Positions 21,830-35,305 of a stretch of DNA of 64,000 nt are shown here, in pieces (the stretch's first letter is position 1; each line of letters begins with the position of its first letter). The notes under the pieces were generated by a model. The model saw nothing but the letters and a program-made list of their open reading frames with translations. It did not search any database and was not told the origin of the DNA. The stretch is from positions 124,001-188,000 of the forward strand of contig JAOTON010002202.1 in NCBI GenBank assembly GCA_034440635.1, given 5' to 3'. The position numbers and the translations under genes are program-made. The stretch is from Lepas anatifera. Taxonomy: Eukaryota > Arthropoda > Thecostraca > Lepadidae.

Positions 21830-22775
21830 AGTCAGATAATAAATAAATTTAACAATGCGGTCATTCCACGTACATACATCCACAACACCCCGCCGTTTGC
21901 GCAAATTCCTATCCTGGAAATGTCCATAAAGATGCCACGAATTTGATAACATTTGTTTTGAATGTGTACCTCGAATCTGCAAAGAAATCAACATTACAAA
22001 ATGCGTTTAAAAAGCTGTTACAAGTTACTGCCGCGCGAATGAAGAGGCTGCGCTGCACAGTACCAACACGCGCAAACCGAATCACCCACAAAGTGGGAGA
22101 ACGCGACGTTCGACGCGGCACAGACAAATCGAACTCGGAAACCAGGTCAGAACAATCCAACTTTCCGTGATGAAGATTGAACAAAAACAAAAGGTCACGC
22201 TGAGCAAAACGATACTTAATACTACGCACTTTGTAATGGGTTAAAGGAGATGAATAGTCAACCCTGGCTGACGGACGGTCCGAAAATGAGGCCAACCAGA
22301 TGAGAAGCTTGTGCTGCAGTCTTTCTAGGCGCTTCAAGAGGGATGCAGCAGACCCCGCCCATACAACGCAACCATACTCCAGGATCGATCTTACATGGGC
22401 ATAATAGGCACAAAGAATAGAAGTGTGCTTGAGTCTGACTCGGCAGCACTGGCGTGAGGTCTGAAAACTCCGTATGAGGAGGCCAATCATTTATATTGGC
22501 CTTGGCCACAGTGTGGTCTATGTGTGGAGCGAAAGTCAGCTTACTGACGAGTATAACACCGACATCCCTAGTCTCTGTACGGCGCTCCAGCGGTGTACCA
22601 TCCAGCAAATACGTGGTAAGGATCGGAGACTTTCGGAGAGAAAATGATAGAACGCTGCATTTTTCTGGATTCAATTTTAAACGCCAAATTTTAGACCATG
22701 CTACAAAATGGTCGATGTCTGCCTGAAGGGCGACACTGTCTGTTTTTTTGTTGTCGAAATTCGATGGTACCATTT
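21830..22775 (-). pseudogene. 5'-truncated, frameshifted non-LTR retrotransposon (reverse-transcriptase fragment)
   Basis: On the minus strand from 22773, the frame contains LQADIDHFVAWSKIWRLKLN, EKCSVLSFS, YLLDGTPLERRTETRDVGV and KLTFAPHIDHTVAKAN, the thumb region that follows the catalytic aspartates in jockey/CR1-type reverse transcriptases. At about 22490 the frame shifts, and the next frame continues GLLIRSFQTS, YYAHVRSILEYGCVVWAG and LLKRLERLQHKLL, the usual C-terminal part. Truncation falls just downstream of where the catalytic YADD box would be. The copy is therefore doubly inactivated. The 3' end near 21830 is approximate. Confidence 0.85.
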
Positions 22776-23190
22776 ATATCGTTCTTTTACAATATACAAT
22801 GATAATAGTTCAGTTCGATGCTCCCTAAGAATGTTCTCAGTGGCACTTGTATGAGAACGCTTCATTGATCTAGGGTTCATATTACATAGTGGAGTACCTG
22901 AGCACTGTACAGTTTGAATGGCTTTAGTTCAATAACGTTGGAAATAACGATGATATGGCGTTATTTCCCTGTCGTTATAGTTGTGTCGTTATCGCAGTTA
23001 GGATGATATGCATTATGGCCCCAGCATCAATTATGATAAGCATTGTGATATATCGTAACAATGGTCTGACTTGAGGTCAGTTCAAAGTTAGTTCACAAGG
23101 CACACTGACTCAAATATAATAAACTGAAACAATCAATAAAAAACACGGCACATTGTTCTATTGGGATCGGCAGAAACATTCAAACGGTTT
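22776..23190. other. Unassigned AT-rich DNA
   Basis: Nothing recognised. The segment 22935-23005 repeats CGTTAT/ATAACG motifs several times. Confidence 0.4.
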
Positions 23191-23376
23191 AACTGTCTTA
23201 AAGCTCTTGAGTGGATGGCGTTCCTGTCTCCTAAGCTAACTGATGCCAGATTCAAGTCCCGGCGGAACCTCTGAACAAATCGAACTGATCCCCCAAATCC
23301 CAATAGGGTGAGAGCTGACGGTGCCGTAAAACTATGGATATTGGCACATCGGTAAACGCCAACAACTGTTATAAGC
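23191..23376 (+). mobile_element. tRNA-derived SINE, family 2, diverged copy
   Basis: A tRNA-like head carries A-box-like CTTGAGTGGATGGCG (about 23206-23220) and B-box AGATTCAAGTCCC (23248-23260). Then follow GGCGGAACCTCTGAA, CTGATCCCC, GGGTGAGAG and a tail GGTAAACGCCAAC. The same order of blocks occurs on the minus strand at 62700-62892. Not a functional tRNA: the anticodon arm does not pair. Confidence 0.75.
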
Positions 23377-24351
23377 ATTTTCCTAGTGGCACAAATACTA
23401 ATGCTGTATATATCAGGCAATTAATTCCCCATTGTGGTACTTGTGTGTTCAACAGCGGCGGCGGTATACACAGTTTAATCTTACTACCCCAATCAGGAGA
23501 CTTGTCGTTAACACTACCTTTGACACGTGTCTGTCCGCCAACAAGAGAATTATTTATCACAGTAGTCGGACATTTTCCGCACGATCTAATCAATTAATCG
23601 ATACTTCGCCACAGTCGACATGTATCACGCTCAGCAGCAGTAAAAAGCAGAGGGGAGAGCCACCTCACGCCAGCCAGGCAAACACGGACCGCGACGAGGG
23701 CTGTTGCAGCCGCGCTGGTTTTACCACAACAGCTCCAGCAACGCCAGAGCTGCGGCCCCACCGTGCCCGGCTGAAACATGATATTTAATAGTAATTTGAC
23801 AAAGCAAATAAAAGACTGGACAAACAGACCGATGCTGATTGGAAAGCAGCTACACTTGCTGTCAGTCATGTAGAAATTACAGAATGCTGTTGGGTACCAT
23901 TTCAGCTGATTTCAGTGAACTTCCATGTTTCTTCATAACTTTGTAATACAGGATATAAAGCAAACAATGGCACGGTGCAATTAATTTAACAAGGGTTTTT
24001 ATGATTCATAATCATGTTATGTCCAGAATGCTCACGGCACAATATCCACTGCACACCTGATCGTAAGGACCCTCAGCGGTATAACGCAGCCTTTACTACA
24101 CCCGAGACTCCAGGAGCACCCTCTGACCCCTAAAAACATATAGCTGACTGTGTGATCAATGATTTTTATCAGTCTGAAGCTGCAGGTTGTACTGAGGATA
24201 TGACATTGCAGGAGTTGCAGTGATGCCGTTGACTTCGGGTACCGGTGCAGCCGGTGCTTCTTCACCTTTTTATGTAGTGTTGATGGGTATTTTCGATGTA
24301 ATAAAGTGAAAAAACATATTGCTGACAGCTAATGTGAATGAAAAACATCGC

Positions 24352-24352
<1 letters not shown>
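23377..24352. other. Unassigned DNA
   Basis: No recognisable domain or repeat; short open frames on both strands only. Confidence 0.4.
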
Positions 24353-24424
<72 letters not shown>

Positions 24425-24425
24425 T
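24353..24425. repeat. (AT)n microsatellite
   Basis: About 70 bp of alternating AT with one interruption. Confidence 0.95.
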
Positions 24426-25655
24426 AGGACTACGGTACCCGTGCTAGGTCTTGCGTACATGAATTGAATATGAATACTACGAAAATTCACGTTTGCTAGA
24501 CAAATATTTTGGTTCGAGATATGTTAAGGCATGTATAGCCTTGATCCATACTATGAATACAAACCGATTACTTCTTCATTTAATAACCATGGAACGTTTA
24601 ACTGCACACTAACAAATGACGAAAATCCATTGACACGGACAAAAAAAGTAAACAAAACAATTATCTGAAGAGAAGCGGTTGCACTTCGTCATCGTCTTAA
24701 AAAATTATAAATCTATAAAATGACAAAAAATTACTCACATACTGCATTTGAAGTGATCTTATGATATTTTAGAGGAACGAAACACCACCGCAACGCTGAA
24801 AGACCCCCGGCAGAACCACCAGAACTGCAGTTGGTGGGGCCGGCAGGACCTGGGTCTTGATGAACAGACGGAGGGATTGGAGAGTAATGATTGTGGTAAA
24901 TACTCATTTCTGGAATCAAATGGCCACTTTTTTTGTCGTTTGGTGACTATTAAGTACCCAGTTTCCCCAGCGCACCCACATGTGGATGGAGGAGTGAGAT
25001 GGTGAGTTCCACCCCTGTCCCTGCAAAATATCCAGATTACTAGTGAATTTGACACCGCGTCTTCGGTGAGTCGAGCTTATTTAAGCCCAATCAAACCTGA
25101 CTTGACAATTTTACGTCCTAAGCATTTCCATTTAAGCTTTCATAATGCTCTCAGAATATCGTATTAGTATATTCTCATCAAACAATGGTTGACAGCAGGT
25201 GTTCTAGACGGTGAAATACGCGCCCACTCGGCCATGCCAGTTGTAAATTATGCACGAGTGTGTCGCATCCCTCATCACCTGCCTAGAATCCACAATCTAG
25301 GAGATGAAAATTCAAATGCACTTAACTGGAATCCTCCGACGTAATTTCGCCGGAGCGTCTTTGATCTCCGAGGCTACCACTTGCGCTGAGATCTTCCTGC
25401 GCCTAATTCGAAATCAAAGGAAGCCAGACAAAGTTTCACAGCTCCGAAACTGGAAATGAATTACCATCCTAGCACTAAGTAAAAGATTCAAACTACGTAA
25501 CGAGAAAATGGTCTGGGTGCCTCTCAGCTGGTGTTATTTTCGCTTTTATATCCATATATTTTATATCCGCTTTTATATATCGACAGCGCCTTGGTGAAAA
25601 TCTGACCAATGTGTCTCTGAAATCAAAAGAAGTGTCCTGAAAAGAAAAGCTTGGG
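24426..25655. other. Unassigned DNA
   Basis: AT-rich, without recognised genes. The minus-strand frame 25055-24759 is cysteine-rich but has no domain signature. Confidence 0.4.
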
Positions 25656-25812
25656 CAGTGGTGGATACAGGGGGCAGGGGGGGGGGCAAGTCCCCCTAAA
25701 ATTTCCGAGTGCCTATGGTTAATACATAGGCGGAGGCTGATCCGAGGCAATGACAGGGAGGCTCAAGTCCCCTAGCCCCCCCTCCCCCAATGAAGTCCTG
25801 GGTTCGCCACTG
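25656..25812. mobile_element. hAT-type MITE
   Basis: Ends are CAGTGGTGGATACAG and GGTTCGCCACTG, inverted. Flanks are AGCTTGGG (25648-25655) and AGATTGGG (25813-25820), an 8-bp duplication with one mismatch. Length is 157 bp with no coding capacity. Confidence 0.72.
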
Positions 25813-25979
25813 AGATTGGGATAATTAACGTAAGAGAAAATCATTAAGACCCATGAAATATTCGATATATTGCCTCTCCCAACGTCGTCTACAATAGCAT
25901 AGGTAAATCGAGATCTTTCTGAGCTCTTAACCCAATTATCCTGCAGAAGCAACTATCTTTCGAAGACAGCTGTCCAAAA

Positions 25980-26650
25980 TGGACTGATCTTAATGCACTT
26001 CAAACACAAATCTCCCCGCTTCTGTGAGTTCCGCCTGATCCGCTCTGCATCTAGCAATTTCGCAAACCATTCCAGACGTCGCGACAAACGGCAGTGCCAG
26101 AGCGGTGCTGCTGCAGTGCAGTCACGGCGCCGTCGCCGGCGACGTCTGTCGATCTCGTTCGCAGCAGCTGCGCGCCGCCACGGCGCGATCATTCTCGGCG
26201 CTGCAGTTCATGGCTGGTGCTCCGACTGCGCGTGACCCGGTCAAAGCCCCATCTCGGCGCTGACCACCCGGGCGTGTGCACGGGCGGACCCAGGTCACCG
26301 ACGCGGGGTCAAAGGGTTGGGGGGTCAGAACGGCTGCAGCCTGCCCACCTTTTTGGGATCGTCTTATGTATGATCATTTTTCATTATGACTTCTCGTCGA
26401 GGCAGAAGGGCTGTTGTAGATCTCGATACGCCGCTGCTACAACTCGCGCCGGAAGTCCAGAGACAGGGAAACACCGGCTGATGGTGGCACGTGACCCAGT
26501 TTGGAGGGCTCCCTGGTATGCCGAGCCGGGCTTTTTTGCTTCCGCCCGCGGTCGTCTTCAGGATCGACGGCACGCGTTAGCGCCCTCAACAGAAATTAAG
26601 CGGCGTTCGGGCCCGCGCTGTTTTTGTGAAGCCCAGCTGGTTTAACGGTG
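25980..26650. other. GC-rich island
   Basis: CpG-rich DNA in an AT-rich setting. Overlapping open frames occur on both strands, including one of 183 codons at 26094-26645, but they show only composition-driven arginine and alanine runs. It could be a first exon, an enhancer or a promoter; no sequence motif decides. Confidence 0.3.
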
Positions 26651-26913
26651 ACGCCGCACGTGCGCTGACACCGGTCTTCATCGGAAGAGCACAAACTCGG
26701 TTTCGGGTAGTCCATGGGTCAGGTTTAGACTTGGGCTATCCTTGGATTTTTTGCACGTGTGTGTTGTTGCTGGTGAGAGGTGTGAGCTGTCTATCTTACT
26801 GGAAAAGTCATCGCTTAGATAGATAAGCATATACAGCCAATGTAAACCGATGGTATGTTTTTCTCAGAGAACCAATTGATATCAATTGATACAGCCATAT
26901 ACAAATCACGATA

Positions 26914-26916
<3 letters not shown>

Positions 26917-26972
<56 letters not shown>
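26917..26972. repeat. (AT)n microsatellite
   Basis: Uninterrupted TA/AT run of about 56 bp. Confidence 0.95.
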
Positions 26973-28037
<1,065 letters not shown>

Positions 28038-28049
28038 ACTGCCCTAATT

Positions 28050-28365
28050 TGAGAGTGAAGGACAGTGCGGAAGTCATTCAGATTCAGACCAAAAAAGAGG
28101 GTGCGACAGGAGCGGAGCTGGGCGGGGAGGAGTGGGGGAGGGGGCACTGCTGTCTAGGCTGCAGCGTCAGCGGAGAACGGGAGTTCACTGGCGCAGAAGA
28201 AGCAGTCAGCAGATACACACCAGCGGAGACGGACGCCTTCGCCAGCGGCGGCAGACTTCTGCCCCTGAGGCTGGTGACAGCTACCGAACCGCCGCGCGGC
28301 CTCACCTTAAATCACGCTCTCAGGTGCCTTCCCACTTCTCATAGGCACTCTGCGTGAAAAGTAAG
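28050..28365. promoter_or_regulatory. GC-rich segment with splice-donor-like sites, possible promoter or 5' exon
   Basis: A GC-rich stretch next to the GA tract holds two good donor-like sites, one per strand: TTTAAG|GTGAGG on the minus strand at about 28302 and AAAA|GTAAGA on the plus strand at about 28361. No ORF is conserved and no TATA box is seen. It would suit an untranslated first exon, for instance of the Sidestep-like gene whose 5' exon is missing, but nothing proves this. Confidence 0.15.
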
Positions 28366-30594
28366 AACAAAAAAAACTCGGGAATATGTTGGATAATTGT
28401 GTGAATGAGCACTCATCGGTGGTACCTCTGGAATGCGTTTGGCAGGAGGCATTGATGATGAAGACCAGATACCTGATCGTATAGAAAGCCTTAACAACGC
28501 GGGAATAATTCTGACGTCAATTCTTCTCGGCTCATTTAGCGTAACGCGTCTCTTTAGCAGATTATGGCAGACAGAACAAGACAATATTCCCATGTAGGAG
28601 ATCGGGCTCTATCGTCACCATCTTGAGTGACTGGGAGGACCGTTTTTGATGACGGGTGGCGAGTGATAGATTTGTTTTTCTTTTTGCTCCTGCTCATTAT
28701 GTCCATTTGGAGGCCATCATACATCATCCGAGCGCGTATAGTTTATCGCCGTCTGGAGGGATACAAACAAAAACAATCAGAAGCCGAGCGGAAAGGGAAG
28801 GAAGTGGGCCACTCCGACACGGCTTGTGAACTCATTCCAGGGAAATTTATGGATGCTTTTAACAGCAGTTTGAGTGATTCAAAACCGGCACGTCCACTTG
28901 CTTCTCTTACAATGCGTGATTGTCTAGGTCTCACGACATTAAACGCCGGAGAAGTTCTGCCTAGAGGATGAAAAAGGGCAGACATTCTGATTTTATTCAG
29001 CCTTATGTATGCCTGCATTACCAAGGCTTGTGTTTTGCGGTCAGAAACTAACGATTGAGCTTTGGTCCAACCCGCAGCGTAAACATTGATACTGAGCTCA
29101 GGCGCAGCCAGGTGCGGGAATTGAACACACCACACTCTTGGACGTGAGCATCGCCGCTACTTTGGAACGTTGGTTCTTTTCAGGGAAAACCTGAGGCATG
29201 GTAACGTCCTGTTTCATCGGAGAATATTTCTAAGCCAGCAGGCCAAAGGCAGCTGAGTAGAACGGGTCTCACAAAGCCACTGCGAGTGAAGGGGCAAAAA
29301 AAACAGTCCGTGCTGGAGACCGGTGTAACAGATTTCCGATTTGCCTGGTATCCTGGTGCTATGGATCTGACGGATGGTACCACCCGATTGTTATTCCAGT
29401 CCGTCTCCTGTGACAAATGTTAGATGATTGCGGTCGACTTTGATATTGAGCCAATAATAATCCAAACGATGGGATCTCTTCAACGGCTCGTCACGGAAAA
29501 GCACGGCTTTTCCTGCTGATCATCAGCCAGCTACTGTCGCCTTACCTTTGATGATAAAGGAACGGCTTATTTGGGATGGTTCATCACTCTTGCCTTTACA
29601 GAGCCTGCTTCAAAATGAGCCTATTTATTCATTAACTTTGGGTTTGTTTTCAAACTCCGATTTTTCTCTGCTTTTAGAAAGATTGATGGTGGTGGAAAAT
29701 CGACATGTTTTTTATTTGAAGTTAAAAAAAACGCTGCACACGATGCTAGTTTGGAGGCGCCAAACACCAGCACGAACTCTGTGTGTGTGTGGCTGTAACG
29801 CCCTTCATCATTAAAAGAAAAGCATTCAAAGCGGCTGGAGAATTCGTATGTAGGAATCTGCAAATGCTAAAACATTCCTATACCTTGACATAACTTGCCA
29901 AACGCTGTCTTCCCCAGTCACCACAGCCTGCCCAGGAGAACAGCACGGGAACGCTGCACTGGCCCAGAGGCTTGCGGAGTGGCAGCCTTTCGGGCAGTCG
30001 GATTTGGCGCCGGCGCCATCTGCCGCCCCGCGTTAGTCGCCGTTATATTCCAGTCATATTCGGTCAGTCGCCGTCGGTTTCGACGCGTCGGAACCGACGC
30101 GGCGAACCAGCTGCAAACTGACGAAACGACCGGCGCCATAAGCGACGTAGGCACTACGAATATGGCGCATCAGAACACGGCAGGAGTATCACAATTCGTC
30201 TGCGGAATGCATTGTGCTTCTTGTGAGGTGAAATTTATTCAGACACGATCTGTCAGATAAATGACTTTGTAAGTATTCGTAGCTTTTATCACAGAGGAGA
30301 GTGGAGGTAAAAAGCCAATATTGAATCCCGCGGGATTGCTTTGTTGCAAACATAGAAACACCACGGCGGAACATATTGCTCTCCGTATTATATCATAACA
30401 CGAGGCTTGTGTGACACGGAAACTCGATGATCATAATTCTGTCACAGAAGGTAGTTGAGGCGATACGGAAATAGCCGTTCCATCCGGCAGAAGGTGAAGC
30501 CTGAGGAGCAGGTTTCACACTGAGGTGCTGCAAACGGATATTGTCGGGCAGGAGCGGGCAAGACCGAGAGCGAACGGTCATAACTGAAACCATA
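28366..30594. other. Unassigned DNA
   Basis: No recognised domain. At about 29100-29165 a short minus-strand stretch (GTGTTCAATTCCCGCACC) resembles a tRNA B box, possibly a SINE remnant. 29940-30150 is GC-rich. Confidence 0.35.
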
Positions 30595-30602
30595 ACGGTC
30601 CA

Positions 30603-30838
30603 CATAAGCGTCGCCACCGGCAAAAAAGTGGGGGGGGGCAGACAAACTTCAACCTGATGCTGACAAAAAACCTTCCACGTCAGGACCAAAAACTGTTCGA
30701 ATTTGGACTTCTCACTGCCTTCCGCAGCGGCTGGTTATAAGAATGTCCGGTCTTCTACCATTTTGACTGAGATTAGGAAATTTCTGGCCAAAAAGTGGGG
30801 GGGGGCAGGCCACCCGGCCCCCTTTTCCGACGCTTATG
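30603..30838. mobile_element. hAT-type MITE with perfect 8-bp target-site duplication
   Basis: Inverted ends CATAAGCGTCG (30603-30613) and CGACGCTTATG (30828-30838) are flanked by identical ACGGTCCA on both sides (30595-30602 and 30839-30846). Length is 236 bp with no ORF. The AAAAAGTGGGGGGGG block occurs twice inside (about 30624 and 30791). The perfect duplication points to recent insertion. Confidence 0.88.
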
Positions 30839-30846
30839 ACGGTCCA

Positions 30847-32256
30847 GACCATTGTAACCATTCTTGTACTATTTAGTTTGATCAGAGCGTTTCCATCATC
30901 GCTCTCGCGAGATTCTCAAACGCTGCCAACTGCATGTACGCCGTTCAAAAGAGAAGCTGTTTGAGAGCAGAGTAGTGTGTCCGGGATAGGATGTCAGAAG
31001 GGATCTCCAAGACATTGGCAAATTGGATCAGATTGGCCAGATAAGTAGGGTAGCATTGGATCCGGATCAATATTTTGGATTGTTTACCAATTGGTCGTAT
31101 TGTCTTACATGGATTGGATTCAGATCAATAGACGTGGTTTACAGGCAAACTGATCCAGGTTGGTTTTGAAACCTCGAAGCAGCCCGGATTATATACGAAC
31201 GTTCGTGATATTGATACATTCTATGCACAGTAGATACAAGCGACGACCAAGAGAGCTCATTCCTACGCTAATTATTCACTGAAGGTCAACCAAAAACTTG
31301 ACATGTGCGATACCGTCAGTCTCCCTGGCGTTATCTACACGGCCTCCTATATCGTGACAAGTGTGGAGCTTTGTCAGTTTTGGACCCATCGCACGCCTCG
31401 GATCAATACTCCCGGCCCTGGTGACGTGCTAACCAACCGTTGATAATGCATTTCTCCCACGGCTAGCTGGGTGCCTCTCACCGTCTCATAAAGCATCGTG
31501 ATCGGAGTTGACGCTCCCACCGCTCACGAGCTCACGGTAACGCAGCCGCTCACGCCAGCTCGTGCGTTCACCGGCGTCGTGAGAAACAATGTCCAACAAA
31601 CAAATCGTGGCGCCGGTTACCGCTTGTTTGCTTCCAGCCGGCTCGGAGAGAGTCGGTCGGAATGCCGCTGCTGTCGTCTGGGACGGTTCAGAAGCACTGC
31701 AGTTTGATCGGGGGTATGCGAGCGCCGAGAGCGCGTCGCCGGCTCGGAGCGTGCGCTGGAAAGGAAGCGTTCAGCCAGCCGCGAAACGCCGCGGGTCACG
31801 CAAGCGTGGCGCTCGTGCTCCGGCCTCGATTGCCGTTCAAGCTCACTAAACACCGAAAGCATGTGACGGTCTGGACCGGTTTTAGGTTTCTGGAACAGCT
31901 GTGCATTAAAGATCGTGTTTTAGATATAGTCACATGCGCACCACTGGACTATTTTCGTATTCGGCGATTTCTTACCTTATCGATATTTCTTTGAAATAAA
32001 CATTTTTGAAACGTCATTAGGGATTTCTTAACCAACATGTGTGAGACCTTGACAGACCACTTCTAAGACCCAGCCCCCCAATGCACCCGAGTTGATCAAC
32101 TTTGCCAGTATTGATGCCGATAGACGTTATAAATGCACGCCCGGCAGACGCCTGCCAGCGGTGATGTCAGCAGATGCCACCGCTGGGGAATTGGCCAGCA
32201 ACTTGAAGGCAGAGAAGAGATAAAACTTTAAAAAGCTAGGAGCTAACACCGAGAGA
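30847..32256. other. Unassigned DNA with a GC-rich stretch
   Basis: 31500-31860 is GC-rich with overlapping open frames on both strands; no domain recognised. The remainder is AT-rich. Confidence 0.35.
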
Positions 32257-32474
32257 CAGAGGTGGATGCAGGATTTCCAATCGCGGTTACTTGGGCGGGG
32301 GGGCGACATTTGGACCAGAGAGGCGCACCTTCTGGATCCCGCGGTCAATCATAGGGGCCTCAGACTGCATCGCATGAGGCGCCGATATCCGTATCAGGAG
32401 ACAGGGGGAGGGAGGGGTGAAAATGTTCGATCGGGGAGTACCTACCTCACTTTGCATCCATGGATCCGCCTATG
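32257..32474. mobile_element. Probable hAT-type MITE
   Basis: Ends CAGAGGTGGATGCAGG and TGGATCCGCCTATG form an imperfect inverted pair like those of the other GGCGGATC elements in the window. No clear 8-bp duplication is seen, so this is either an old copy or a boundary error. Confidence 0.45.
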
Positions 32475-32664
32475 AAGATAGGTTCAGTAATTATAACGCT
32501 CGTGCGACACAGGATAAAACTAGCTCGTTAATAACATTTACCTGATATGTGCCGGTCAGTTCTTAGGTTCAAATTCTCAGCGGGCTCCTTGAATAATGCG
32601 CAATTTAAGTCCAGTAATCCACGTGAGGTATAGGGAGCAGCAAGGCGCGATTTTTATACAACTT

Positions 32665-33002
32665 TTGTCAAAGTTTATTCCAGGCTCGGTCCCCGGGATC
32701 GAAGCTTCACTAAAGTCATAAAGGGACTTTTCAGGCAAACCCCGACCCCACCATCCAAATGACAAACTCCCGCAATGAAGGGACAATTCAGGAACCCAAG
32801 TTTAACGTCTGGCAAAGCACAGGGACCGCTCCCCGGTCAGGTCACCCCCTCACCAGTCAGTTGCCAGCCAACCTACGCCGGGTAAATATTGAGCGCCGGA
32901 GCATGAAACGCTCTGGAGAACCGATTCCAAGCATTTACCGGTGCACAGTTTCTGAGCGGGCCGGAGCGCAACGTTTTATCAACTGAGCTGCCGGGGTAGC
33001 GA
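32665..33002 (-). mobile_element. tRNA-derived SINE, family 1, copy b
   Basis: The minus strand starts GCTACCCCGGCAGCTCAGTT (33000-32981), a tRNA-like 5' end with an A box, and has a B-box-like GGAATCGGTTCTC (32928-32916). The body aligns with 7060-7378: CCAGTCAGTTGCC, GTAAATATTGAGCG, TGAGCGGGCCGGA. The anticodon arm does not pair as in a real tRNA. The 3' boundary near 32665 is approximate. Confidence 0.75.
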
Positions 33003-35254
33003 GTTGACGATGCCACATGAGCTTAGCAGTTGCCGTGTAATCAAAATCAAGCAAACAAGTACAGTGACGTGGGAGCAAAGGAAGAACTGAAGAGGACGCC
33101 CACCAAGCCATCCTCTCCCTCTCTCCGCTCCTGCTGGTCCCCAACTTCACAGCGCTGGGCCAAATTGGTAGTTGATATGCTCAAGGGCAAACGCTCTTGG
33201 CGTAAGTGTATCCTGCTTGTGATGCATTGAAGCCACTTTGTGTGTCATCTGAGTGACAATATGAGCCCCGGTTGCAGGGCAATTTATCCAGATCTCATAC
33301 AGGACAATGAATTATAAATGTGTATGTATTATGTAGAGGTCACAGTCCTGATTAATGTCAGGCGTCAGGGTCATTAATGTCCCCAAGTACTAAGGTATAT
33401 TTCGGCTGTCTGTTTTTTTCCATAACGCACACGATCTTACCATAGGCACTAAGGAATGGCATACGTTAGAAACATATGATAGTGATGCTGGAGAAGGCAT
33501 TATTTGAGCAGTAATTATTATGTGTGGACATTTCTTCAAGATTTTTTTCTCAAGTTGTTCCTAGTTCGGTTTTTGGAGTTTGAGTCTCCCTTAAGTCATC
33601 TTACTACTTTCCAGTCGTAAGGGGTGAGCAGAAAAAGTATATTTGCCTTTAAGCAGACGCTAAAAAAGTCTGACGGTTGAGGACTCATAAAACCAGAGAA
33701 AATATCTCAATTTGTTAGAATTTTCACCCCAATCGGGTAATATTTGACGGAGCTCGGCAAGATGGTATCGCCCAAATTGCGATGTTTAAGGGGGCGCAAT
33801 ATTCTAAACGTAACAAAGGGAAAAGATGGTAACGCACAATGGACAATCCAGTAGTCTGTTTACCCATCTCCTTATTCCCCACACCCTACCCATCCAACAC
33901 ATAGACATGCATTAATATATACCCTCTCTTCCCGGAAAACTAAAAACTGTCATAGTTTCAAGAACTTTTACCTTTTAAACTGCAAAAATTTAGAGCACAG
34001 GCCGTTCACTGCCAAGTACAATAACTGGTCATTTCTATTCATGAGCTGTCAGGTCTGCACCGTGTTCGAGAATCACCCGAGACTCGCTGTCACAATTAAT
34101 GACATTGTATGATCGATGGATCCCCCACAACAGCCGTGACGGAACGATGGTACCTGCAGGATGGTGCTATTGAGTCCCGGGATGTCATGTTGATTACAGA
34201 ATATATGCCTGTTCACACGTACACTCGGTTACCAAACATAACCGATCAGATTGCGCCGCGATTTCTGAATTTATACCACCGATAGTTTAAACAAGCAGCA
34301 AATATTTAAGCATAAAAACGGGTCATTTCAAGATAATATAGTTATCATTTCGATGTTTTTAGACTTGGAGCAGGACTGTACAAATGTTTTATCCAAATAA
34401 ACTGAGACGGGCAAGCATTTTACTCATACACTCACGGCTAGATTATATCCAAACTATATCCATACTTGTCGTCTGACGAGCACATTAGCCTTCATCACTC
34501 TTTGGTAATGGGAGAAGATATCGCCATTGTCAGGCGCAAAACTATTACAGGAGGCTAAAGGAGAATTGATGGACCAAACTGAGTACATATTGATTCAGGC
34601 ACACAAACTACGATTCCGAAATATCTTTAAGGCAAGAAGGCAGCGTAAGTACAAACGCTGAAATTTGTTCCGAAAATCAAAGACAGCCCTGAAAGTCTGA
34701 GTGCTTTTTCTACCTTTTACTTGTTGCATCTTTTAGCGCCTTTCCAGAAGCGTGTATTTCAGTAAATTACTGCGGGTGTTAAAAGTAAAAACAACGTCAT
34801 CAACCACAATCTTAAAACGGATAGTATAACGTAGCATCTTTTAGCTTCCTCAAAGACCCGTTTCACTCCATACGACAAATAAAAAGCATGCAAAATAAAA
34901 ATTACGGAAGTTAAATAAATATCTCAAAACCACTTCAACGTTTCATTGGGGGCGCCCAACAAAACATAGATCCACACCCCTGAGCCTTTCACTAGTGCTC
35001 TTAAAGTGGGCAACAGTTTTGCTGACAACAGGGGGTCTGGCAATTTCTGACGATTTTTGACAAAGAGGGAGGGGGTCAGCTGTTTTCTGACGATGGCTGA
35101 CAAAGGAGGAGGGGTCCAAACACACCAATTTCGGGTGCCCTTAGCCCTCTCAAGTAGAGAACTGTTATAACCAAAAAGCACGCATCAAGTCGAACGCTTT
35201 GCATAATACATATAATATATATCACCACCGACAGGCTCAAAATTGCCGATTGCT

Positions 35255-35255
<1 letters not shown>
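33003..35255. other. Unassigned AT-rich DNA
   Basis: No recognised genes or bounded repeats. At 35010-35115 a short segment is duplicated imperfectly (CTGACAA-GGGG-GGTC...CTGACGAT-TGACAAAG), a local tandem duplication. Confidence 0.4.
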
Positions 35256-35290
<35 letters not shown>

Positions 35291-35305
35291 CTCTCTCTCT
35301 CTCTC
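35256..35305. repeat. (TC)n microsatellite
   Basis: About 50 bp of TC repeats with a CCCC interruption. Confidence 0.95.

Noticed and set aside
26094..26645. 183-codon plus-strand open frame
   Set aside because: Arg/Ala/Pro-rich, composition-driven, with competing frames on the other strand and no motif.
29100..29165. tRNA-like segment on the minus strand (B-box-like GTGTTCAATTCC)
   Set aside because: No convincing A box or cloverleaf; at best a SINE remnant.
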